Positions 1-5,279 of a DNA stretch of 18,062 nucleotides are shown here, piece by piece. The notes under the pieces are model-generated. The model worked only from the letters and a program-made list of their open reading frames with translations. It did no database searches and was not told where the DNA came from. The translations under genes were made by a program, and so were the position numbers. How positions within the stretch are numbered: position 1 is the first letter of the stretch; each line of letters begins with the position of its first letter. This stretch comes from JBQCEE01 sp051960575 (lineage in GTDB: Bacteria > Actinomycetota > Actinomycetes > Mycobacteriales > Jatrophihabitantaceae), in contig NZ_JBQCEE010000191.1 of NCBI RefSeq assembly GCF_051960575.1, positions 1 through 18,062 of the forward strand, read 5' to 3'.

Positions 1-1
1 C

Positions 2-82
2 GGCAAGACGGTGTGGGCGGAGCTGCCGGTCGGCGACGACGCCCGGCCCACCTTCGACTGCGATCACACCGCGGTGCGCTGA
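2..82 (+). CDS. C-terminal tail of an unidentified protein, possibly a GHKL-type ATP-binding regulator (5' end outside window)
   Basis: An open frame runs from the window edge to a TGA at 80-82 and gives 26 residues, GKTVWAELPVGDD followed by a short polar tail. The GKTVWAELP string resembles the last beta strand of HATPase_c_2 or histidine-kinase ATP-binding domains, where G-x-T/V-x-x-x-LP commonly closes the fold. That resemblance is the only basis for the product guess. The last 19 bases overlap the end of the minus-strand KimA-like gene, so the two genes converge. The start and most of the protein lie outside the window, so neither length nor function can be confirmed. Confidence 0.5.
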   Translation, partial: GKTVWAELPVGDDARPTFDCDHTAVR

Positions 83-2424
83 CGCTCCTCGTCCTTGGCG
101 GTGCCCGGCCGCCCGTCGTCGTCGGGACGCAGCTCGTACGCGGGGTTCGCGATCGCCAATCGTCCCTGGTACTCGCCCACCCGCCCGGACGCGCGCACCC
201 GCGCCCCGGGCGTGAGGCCCGGGATGGTGCTGCGCCCGAAGAACAGCAGCCGGATGCCACCGGACGCGTCGAAGAGCTCCACCGCGAGCGACGTGCCGGC
301 GGTGCAGTCGATGCCGAGCGCACGCACGCGGCCCTCGATGGTGACCTTCTGCCGGTAGTCGGCGGCGGCGATCGGCGTGGTGCCGTCCGTCGCCACCTCG
401 GGGGCGGCGGGCGCGACGACCGGAACCGGCCCGTCGGCCCGGTCGGCCGAGGCCGCCGCCGTCGTGAGGCGCTGCACCGTCTCGTCCGGGAGGGTGGTGT
501 CGAAGGGCACGATCGTGGCGTTCACGTGCGGCACCTTCGTCACCGCCGCGGCGATGCGGTCGGCCGTGCGGTCGTGCAACAGCCGTTGTGACAGCAGGCT
601 GAACGACCGACGCGGCAGCAGGATGGTCACCTCACTGCGGTCGCGCACCGCCACGTCGAGCGCGGTGGCCGCCGCGGTGTGGATCAGGCGCCGGTCGGGG
701 CACTCCACGAGCGTCAGCGGCGTGCGTTCGGCGATGCCGCGCTGCACCCACTCGTCCTGCAGGTGCTGCGCCGCCTCGGCGTCGATGGCGATGTGCACCG
801 CGCGGATGTCGGTGGGCCGCAGGCTGCCGGCGTAGCGCAGCGCCCGCAGGACGGCGAGGTCGAGGCGGTCGACGTAGACGAGCACCGTGTGCCGCGCGTA
901 GTGCTGCGGCGCGCCGCCCTGCTCGAACTTGCGGCTGACGAGGTCGAGTGCGGCGGCCTCGGCGCGGTAGCGCGAGTTGAGCCGCAGCAGCAGCCACCAC
1001 AGCAACGGCCCGAGCACGACGACGAGCCACGCGCCCTCGGTGAACTTGACGACGGCGAAGATCAGCACGACGAGCGTCGAGACGACACCGCCGGTGAGGC
1101 ACACGACGCCCTGCGAGACCCGTCGCCGCCCGGCGCCCACGAAGTAGTGGTGCGCCATGCCGTAGCCCGCCATCGAGAAGCCGGTGAAGACGCCGATGGC
1201 GTAGAAGGGGATGAGCTTGTCGACCTGCGCGCCGACGGTGATCACGAGGGTCAGCGCGAGCGCGGTGAGCACGAGGATGCCGTTGCTGAAGGCCAGCCGG
1301 TGGCCGCGCCGGGTCATCTGCCGCGGCAGGAACGAGTCCTCGGCGATGAAGCTGGCCAGGAACGGGAAGCCGGTGAACGGGGTGTTGGCACCGGTGATGA
1401 GGATCAGCGCGGTGGCGATCTGGACGGCGCCGTAGGCGAGGTGGCCGTACCAGGCATGCCCGAACGCCGCGTGGGCCACCTGGCTGATGACGGTCGGCGT
1501 CCCGCTCTCGTACGGCGTCGCGTGGGTGCGGTAGGCGAGGTACGAGACGCCTAGGACGAGGCTGCCGAGCAGCAGGCTCATCACCGTCAGGGTGCGGCGG
1601 GCGTTGGCGCCGGCCGGACTCTTGAAGGCGCTGACGCCGTTCGAGATCGCCTCGAGGCCGGTCAGGGACGCGCCACCGTTCGCGAAGGCCTTCAGCAGCA
1701 CGAAGATCGAGGCGCCGGCGAGGATCGCGTGCTTGTCGTCGTGCACCGCGATCATGCCGGCGTGGTGCGCGACGTGCGGCAGGTTGCCGGCGATGTCGCG
1801 CACGACGCCGACCGCGATGGCCAGGCCGGCCGTGCCGACGAAGAGGTAGGTGGGCAGGGCGAACGCCCGCCCCGCCTCGCGGACACCGCGGAGGTTGCCG
1901 TACGCGAGCACGAGGATGATGGCGACGGTGAGTTCGCGGGTGTACGGGCTCAGCGACGGCGCGAGCGAGACGACGGCCGCGACGCCCGCGGCGGTCTGCA
2001 CGGCGACCGTGACGATGTAGTCGATGAGCAGGGCCACCGCGGCGATCTGGGCGATGCGCGGCCCGAAGTTCTCGCGGGCCACGACGTACGAGCCACCGGC
2101 CTGTGTGTAGACCATGACGACCTGCCGGTACATGATCGTCATGATCAGCAGCACGGCGAGCACGACGACGGTCATCGGCATGAGCAGGTGGAAGCCGCTG
2201 AGCCCGAAGGCCGGCAGCAGGAAGATCAGCATCTCCTCGCTGCCGTACGCCGAGCTCGAGATGCAGTCGCTCGACAGCACCCCGAGCGCCGCCTTCTTCG
2301 ACAGCTTCTCGTCGTGCAGGCGGGCGCTCACCAGCGGCGGGCCGAGCACCTTCGACTTGATCCGGTAGCCGAGGCGCTCGGGGAGATCGGTGATCGGCAG
2401 GGCCGCCGGCACGGGCTGAGACAC
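64..2424 (-). CDS. KimA-type potassium importer (APC/KUP superfamily) with C-terminal USP-like and OB-fold domains
   Basis: The 786-residue protein probably imports K+ with protons across the cytoplasmic membrane. Residues about 48-485 form the multi-helix APC core. The segments SSDCISSSAYG (D53, Y60) and LLIDYIVTVAV (D135, Y136) match the stretches that hold the K+-site residues in Bacillus subtilis KimA. The segments LLKAFANGGASLTGLEAISNG and FSNGI also fit that family. Residues about 511-645 resemble the cytosolic USP-like domain of KimA, which in Bacillus binds c-di-AMP. Residues 646-692 are an Ala/Pro/Asp linker. Residues about 693-764 look like an OB-fold (GRVRALGIDC through GRVGEYQGRLAIANPAYEL), which is not part of Bacillus KimA. 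The start is GTG at 2424. A GAGGG lies only 2 bases upstream, and a TAGCTT box 8 bases upstream may make the mRNA nearly leaderless. The gene is divergent from kdpE1. A general amino-acid permease is the alternative, but the motifs and the Kdp neighbours favour K+. Confidence 0.85.
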   Translation of the reverse strand: MSQPVPAALPITDLPERLGYRIKSKVLGPPLVSARLHDEKLSKKAALGVLSSDCISSSAYGSEEMLIFLLPAFGLSGFHLLMPMTVVVLAVLLIMTIMYRQVVMVYTQAGGSYVVARENFGPRIAQIAAVALLIDYIVTVAVQTAAGVAAVVSLAPSLSPYTRELTVAIILVLAYGNLRGVREAGRAFALPTYLFVGTAGLAIAVGVVRDIAGNLPHVAHHAGMIAVHDDKHAILAGASIFVLLKAFANGGASLTGLEAISNGVSAFKSPAGANARRTLTVMSLLLGSLVLGVSYLAYRTHATPYESGTPTVISQVAHAAFGHAWYGHLAYGAVQIATALILITGANTPFTGFPFLASFIAEDSFLPRQMTRRGHRLAFSNGILVLTALALTLVITVGAQVDKLIPFYAIGVFTGFSMAGYGMAHHYFVGAGRRRVSQGVVCLTGGVVSTLVVLIFAVVKFTEGAWLVVVLGPLLWWLLLRLNSRYRAEAAALDLVSRKFEQGGAPQHYARHTVLVYVDRLDLAVLRALRYAGSLRPTDIRAVHIAIDAEAAQHLQDEWVQRGIAERTPLTLVECPDRRLIHTAAATALDVAVRDRSEVTILLPRRSFSLLSQRLLHDRTADRIAAAVTKVPHVNATIVPFDTTLPDETVQRLTTAAASADRADGPVPVVAPAAPEVATDGTTPIAAADYRQKVTIEGRVRALGIDCTAGTSLAVELFDASGGIRLLFFGRSTIPGLTPGARVRASGRVGEYQGRLAIANPAYELRPDDDGRPGTAKDEERQRTAV

Positions 2425-2471
2425 AACCCTCGAAGCTACGTCCGGGCAGCGGCTGGACGGGCCCGGCCGGC

Positions 2472-2511
2472 GTCAGGATCCGGCGCCCGGGCGTCAAGAT
2501 TTCGCAAAGAT
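2472..2511 (+). promoter_or_regulatory. Candidate response-regulator operator: GTCAGGAT, GTCAAGAT, GCAAAGAT direct repeats
   Basis: GTCAGGAT begins at 2472, GTCAAGAT at 2493 and GCAAAGAT at 2504. The spacings are 21 and 11 bp, so all three would face nearly the same side of the helix. OmpR/PhoB-class regulators, which include KdpE, typically bind as head-to-tail dimers on direct repeats of about 10-11 bp. The same sequence recurs at 2548 and, in variant form, ahead of kdpF. Binding by either KdpE here is a hypothesis. Confidence 0.45.
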
Positions 2512-2547
2512 TGCGGGCGGTGGTGCCCGTTCGCCCGCCGGGGATCC

Positions 2548-2555
2548 GTCAGGAT
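2548..2555 (+). promoter_or_regulatory. Further GTCAGGAT copy, 44 bp (4 x 11) from the 2504 repeat
   Basis: An exact second copy of GTCAGGAT lies 42 bp upstream of the kdpE1 ATG. Its distance from the GCAAAGAT at 2504 is 44 bp and from the GTCAAGAT at 2493 is 55 bp, both multiples of 11. It is a candidate half-site of the same operator family. A single 8-mer could also occur by chance in GC-rich DNA. Confidence 0.35.
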
Positions 2556-2566
2556 GGCGGCATGCC

Positions 2567-2595
2567 CGCCACCGGTCGTCCCACGACGGGTGGCG
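2567..2595. promoter_or_regulatory. Long inverted repeat (13-bp arms, one mismatch, 3-nt loop) abutting the kdpE1 start codon
   Basis: The left arm at 2567-2579 (CGCCACCGGTCGT) pairs with the right arm at 2583-2595 (ACGACGGGTGGCG). The single mismatch is 2574/2588 and the loop is CCC. The right arm ends one base before the kdpE1 ATG at 2597 and contains the only purine-rich stretch (GGGTGG) that could serve as its ribosome-binding site. As RNA, the hairpin would occlude translation initiation. As DNA, it could be a dyad operator. It is not followed by a T run, so it is not an intrinsic terminator. Confidence 0.55.
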
Positions 2596-2596
2596 C

Positions 2597-3268
2597 ATGA
2601 CCAGCGTGCTGGTGGTCGACGACGAGCCCGGCCTGCTGCGCGCCCTGCGCATCAACCTCGTCGCGCGTGACTACGTGGTGCACACCGCCACCGACGGACG
2701 CGAGGGCCTGCGCGCCGCCGCCCAGCACCGCCCCGACGTCGTCATCGTCGACCTCGGCCTGCCCGACCTCGACGGCGCCGACGTGATCCGGGGCATCCGC
2801 GGGTGGTCGGCGGTGCCCATCATCGTGCTGTCGGCGCGCGACCAGGAGGCACAGAAGGTCGTCGCGCTCGACGCCGGCGCCGACGACTACGTGACCAAGC
2901 CGTTCGGCATGGAGGAACTGCTGGCGCGGCTGCGCGCGGCGGCGAGGCGGGCGGGGCCCGCGCACGACGAGCCGCAGGTCGACCTCGGTGACGTCGTGGT
3001 CGACCTCGCGGCCAAGCAGGTGCGGCGCGACGGCGCCGAGGTGCGGCTGACCCCGACCGAGTGGCAACTGCTCGAGGTGCTCGCCCGCAACCACGGCAAG
3101 CTCGTCACCCAACGGCAGCTGCTGCAGGACGTGTGGGGCCCGGGGTACGGCACCGAGACGCACTACCTGCGCGTGTTCATGGCCCAGTTGCGGCGCAAGC
3201 TCGAGATCGAACCCTCGCGGCCGAACCACCTCATCACCGAGCCCGGGGCGGGCTACCGCCTCGTCTGA
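2597..3268 (+). CDS. kdpE: KdpE-type OmpR/PhoB-family response regulator (upstream copy, kdpE1)
   Basis: The 223-residue protein has a receiver domain (about 1-120) with the acidic pair in VVDDE, phospho-acceptor D52 in IVDLGLPD, and K101 in DDYVTKPF. A winged-helix DNA-binding domain follows (about 128-223; LTPTEWQLLEVLARN, then LITEPGAGYRLV at the end). The strings RGWSAVPIIVLSAR and WGPGYGTETHYLRVFMAQL match the canonical KdpE pattern, so this is the more typical KdpE of the two in the window. It would activate kdpFABC when phosphorylated by KdpD. Here, however, it lies upstream of the pump genes and about 5 kb from kdpD. The ATG at 2597 has a poor ribosome site that falls inside a hairpin. 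Nearby upstream ATGs (2554, 2562) are out of frame. It is divergent from the KimA-like gene. Confidence 0.9.
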   Translation: MTSVLVVDDEPGLLRALRINLVARDYVVHTATDGREGLRAAAQHRPDVVIVDLGLPDLDGADVIRGIRGWSAVPIIVLSARDQEAQKVVALDAGADDYVTKPFGMEELLARLRAAARRAGPAHDEPQVDLGDVVVDLAAKQVRRDGAEVRLTPTEWQLLEVLARNHGKLVTQRQLLQDVWGPGYGTETHYLRVFMAQLRRKLEIEPSRPNHLITEPGAGYRLV

Positions 3269-3300
3269 CGCCGCCCGTCGTGACGTGCGTCATCGCCGCC

Positions 3301-3340
3301 GTCAGGAATCCGTGAGGGCGCCGCGATGGCGGCGTGAAGG
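3301..3340 (+). promoter_or_regulatory. Candidate KdpE operator ahead of kdpFABC: 11-bp phased GTSARGR repeats
   Basis: GTCAGGA begins at 3301, GTGAGGG at 3312 and GTGAAGG at 3334. A weaker unit, GCGATGG, sits at 3323 and keeps the register. The spacings are 11, 11 and 11 bp. The first unit resembles the GTCAGGAT copies in the KimA/kdpE1 divergent region. A short hairpin (CGCCGC-GATG-GCGGCG, 3319-3334) overlaps the array. Head-to-tail repeats of this period suit an OmpR-class regulator. Binding has not been shown. Confidence 0.5.
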
Positions 3341-3361
3341 GTTCGCGGAACACGTCCCCGA

Positions 3362-3408
3362 CGCCCGCGGCCGGGCGTTCACTCGGTTCGCCGCACCCAC
3401 CGGTGCGG
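3362..3408 (+). promoter_or_regulatory. Two consecutive leader hairpins upstream of the kdp microprotein gene
   Basis: The first stem pairs CGCCCG (3362-3367) with CGGGCG (3372-3377) across a 4-nt loop. The second pairs CCGCACC (3391-3397) with GGTGCGG (3402-3408), also across a 4-nt loop. Neither is followed by a T run. They could stabilise or attenuate the leader, or they may simply reflect high GC content. No known riboswitch class was recognised. Confidence 0.35.
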
Positions 3409-3445
3409 TGTCGGCGGGCGCGCGCCCGGTGCAACTGGAGTGATC

Positions 3446-3529
3446 GTGAACGACTTCGGGATCGTGCTCATCACGGTGGCGGTCTTCGCGCTGCTCGCCC
3501 TCGTGGCCAAGGGGAGCGAGCGGCTGTGA
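3446..3529 (+). CDS. 27-residue single-pass membrane microprotein preceding kdpF
   Basis: A GTG at 3446 with GGAG five bases upstream (3437-3440) opens a 27-codon frame, NDFGIVLITVAVFALLALVAKGSERL after the first residue. It is one hydrophobic helix of about 19 residues followed by a short K-G-S-E-R-L tail, which would probably sit in the cytoplasm. Its stop (TGA 3527-3529) overlaps the GTG of kdpF, so the two are translationally coupled. Short proteins of this kind ending in E-R-L are, to my recollection, common directly ahead of kdpF in actinobacteria and usually go unannotated. A role in assembling or tuning the Kdp complex is an inference. A GTG at 3440 is an alternative start in the same frame. 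Confidence 0.65.
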   Translation: MNDFGIVLITVAVFALLALVAKGSERL

Positions 3530-3615
3530 ACGCGACCAATGCGGTCGGCCTGGTGCTCTCGGCGCTGGTGCTGGTGTTCCTGATCATCGCCCTGGTCCTC
3601 CCGGAGAAGTTCTGA
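3526..3615 (+). CDS. kdpF: KdpF, small stabilising subunit of the Kdp K+-transporting ATPase
   Basis: The 29-residue product (MNATNAVGLVLSALVLVFL, then IIALVLPEKF) is one transmembrane helix ending in the L-x-P-E-K/R-F signature of KdpF. In E. coli KdpF binds lipid-side surfaces of KdpA and stabilises the KdpFABC complex. The start is the GTG at 3526, which overlaps the preceding microprotein stop (GTGA). GGGGAG at 3511-3516 lies nine bases upstream. The TGA at 3613-3615 overlaps the ATG of kdpA by one base. This tight overlap supports fixed co-translation with KdpA. Confidence 0.9.
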   Translation: MNATNAVGLVLSALVLVFLIIALVLPEKF

Positions 3616-5279
3616 TGTCGTCGAACTGGGCCGGGGTGGTCTTCCTGGGCGTGCTGGTGCTGGCGCTGGCCGCCACGTACAAGCCGCTCGGCGACCTGAT
3701 CTTCCGGGTGCTGACCGGCACGCGCCATCTGGCGGCCGAGCGGGTCGTCTACCGCGTCGGCGGCATCGACGCCGAGGCCGACCAGACCTGGGGGCGCTAC
3801 CTGCGCTCGGTGCTGTCGTTCGGCGCCGTGAGCGTCGTCCTGCTCTACGTCTTCCTCCGCGTCCAACACCACTTCTGGCCGCCCTACGCGGTGCCGCAGA
3901 TGACACCCGACCAGTCGTGGAACACGGCGGCGAGCTTCGTCACCAACACCAACTGGCAGTCGTACTCGGGCGAGAGCGCGCTCGGCTACGCGGTGCAGAT
4001 GGCCGGGCTCGCGGTGCAGAACTTCGTGTCCGCGGCCGTCGGCATCGCCGTCGCGGTCGCGCTCGTGCGGGGGTTCGCGCGCAGCCGCACGAACCGGGTC
4101 GGCAACTTCTGGGTCGACCTCACCCGCATCTGCCTGCGCATCCTGCTGCCCCTGTCGCTGCTCGCCGCGATCGTGCTGGTCGCCGGTGGTGCGATCCAGA
4201 ACCTCCACCACTACGCCACGGTGCACACCATCGCCGGTGGCACGCAGACGATCCCTGGTGGGCCGTTCGCGAGCCAGGAGGCGATCAAGGAACTCGGCAC
4301 CAACGGCGGCGGCCCGTTCAACGCCAATTCGTCGCACCCGTTCGAGAACCCGACGACGTGGACGAACTTCCTCGAGATCTTCCTGCTGCTCTGCATCGGC
4401 TTCTCGCTGCCGCGCACGTTCGGACGCATGGTGGGCGACAAGCGGCAGGGGCTGGCGATCGTCGCGGTCATGACCACCATCGCGCTCGCCAGCGTCACCC
4501 TGATGCTCGTCTTCCAGGGCATGCACCACGGCACGGTGCCCACCGCGGTGGGGTCGGCCCGTGAAGGCACCGAGACCCGCTTCGGCGTGCCCGATTCGGG
4601 CATCTTCGCCACGGCGACGACGCTCACCTCGACCGGCGCGGTCAACAGCTTCCACGACTCGTACACGAGCCTCGGCGGGGCGATGACCCTGCTCAACATG
4701 ATGTTGGGCGAGATCGCGCCCGGCGGCACCGGTTCGGGCCTCTACGGCATGCTCGTGCTCGCCGTCATCACCGTGTTCGTCGCCGGGCTGATGGTCGGCC
4801 GCACGCCCGAGTACCTCGGCAAGAAGCTCGGCGCCCGCGAGATGAAATTCGCGTCGCTCTACCTGCTGACGACACCGGCGCTGGTGCTGGTCGGCACGGC
4901 GGTCGCGATGGCCCTGCCCGGTGAACGGGCGGCGATGCTGAACACCGGCGCGCACGGCTTCTCGGAGGTGCTGTACGCGTTCACGTCCGCGGCGAACAAC
5001 AACGGCAGCGCGTTCGCCGGCATCGGCGTCAACACGGCCTGGTACAACGTCGCGCTCGGCATCACCATGCTGCTCGGCCGGTACCTGCCGATCATCTTCG
5101 TCCTCGCCCTGGCGGGTTCGCTCGCGCAGCAGAAGCCGACCCCGGCGTCCGAGGGCACGCTGCCCACCCATCGGCTGCTGTTCGTCGGCATGCTCACCGG
5201 CGTGACGGTCATCGTCGTCGCGCTGACCTACTTCCCGGCCCTCGCGCTGGGGCCGCTCGCGGAGGGTCTGCACTCATGA
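3615..5279 (+). CDS. kdpA: KdpA, K+-binding channel-like subunit of the Kdp ATPase
   Basis: KdpA is the membrane subunit that selects K+ and passes it to the pump subunit KdpB. The 554-residue length is usual for the family. The four selectivity-filter loops of the superfamily-of-K+-transporters fold are visible: TNTNWQSYSGE (from residue 110), GTNGGGPFNANSSHPFENP (TNGGG at 229-233), TSTGAVNSFHDSYT (about 335-350) and AANNNGSAFAG (about 458-468). Long hydrophobic helices separate them. The ATG overlaps the kdpF stop, and the TGA overlaps the kdpB ATG by four bases (ATGA), so this is an interior gene of an operon. No frame disruption is seen. Confidence 0.97.
   Translation: MSSNWAGVVFLGVLVLALAATYKPLGDLIFRVLTGTRHLAAERVVYRVGGIDAEADQTWGRYLRSVLSFGAVSVVLLYVFLRVQHHFWPPYAVPQMTPDQSWNTAASFVTNTNWQSYSGESALGYAVQMAGLAVQNFVSAAVGIAVAVALVRGFARSRTNRVGNFWVDLTRICLRILLPLSLLAAIVLVAGGAIQNLHHYATVHTIAGGTQTIPGGPFASQEAIKELGTNGGGPFNANSSHPFENPTTWTNFLEIFLLLCIGFSLPRTFGRMVGDKRQGLAIVAVMTTIALASVTLMLVFQGMHHGTVPTAVGSAREGTETRFGVPDSGIFATATTLTSTGAVNSFHDSYTSLGGAMTLLNMMLGEIAPGGTGSGLYGMLVLAVITVFVAGLMVGRTPEYLGKKLGAREMKFASLYLLTTPALVLVGTAVAMALPGERAAMLNTGAHGFSEVLYAFTSAANNNGSAFAGIGVNTAWYNVALGITMLLGRYLPIIFVLALAGSLAQQKPTPASEGTLPTHRLLFVGMLTGVTVIVVALTYFPALALGPLAEGLHS

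Larger units (their letters stand above)
2425..2596. promoter_or_regulatory. Divergent control region between the KimA-like gene and kdpE1
   Basis: These 172 bp separate two divergently transcribed potassium genes, so they must hold both promoters. On the minus strand a TAGCTT hexamer (2438 down to 2433) sits 8 bases before the GTG of the KimA-like gene and could be its -10 box. No convincing -10/-35 pair was found for kdpE1. The region holds GTCAGGAT-like repeats (2472, 2493, 2504, 2548) and a long inverted repeat at 2567-2595. Shared control of both genes is an inference from this layout. Confidence 0.6.
3269..3445 (+). promoter_or_regulatory. Regulatory and leader region of the kdp operon
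   Basis: This 177-bp gap separates kdpE1 from the kdp structural genes. Its first half holds a small dyad, TGACG-TG-CGTCA (3281-3292), and a phased repeat array (3301-3340). Its second half holds two GC-rich hairpins (3362-3377 and 3391-3408) that would lie in the 5' leader of the mRNA. It ends with a GGAG ribosome site at 3437-3440. An operon promoter here is likely, but no clear -10/-35 could be chosen. No ydaO-type c-di-AMP riboswitch consensus was recognised. Confidence 0.55.

Noticed and set aside
632..2497. 621-codon minus-strand frame overlapping the KimA-like gene
   Set aside because: The Arg/Pro/His-rich translation has no membrane helices, while the overlapping frame encodes a well-conserved transporter.
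3269..3445. Possible ydaO-type c-di-AMP riboswitch in the kdp leader
   Set aside because: The idea is attractive for a K+ operon, but the conserved riboswitch sequence blocks were not seen. Only simple stem-loops are present.
3471..5273. 600-codon open frame on the minus strand opposite kdpA
   Set aside because: It is antisense to a clear KdpA, its translation is low-complexity Arg/Asp/Glu/His/Gln/Val, and it has no recognisable domain. It is a high-GC shadow frame.
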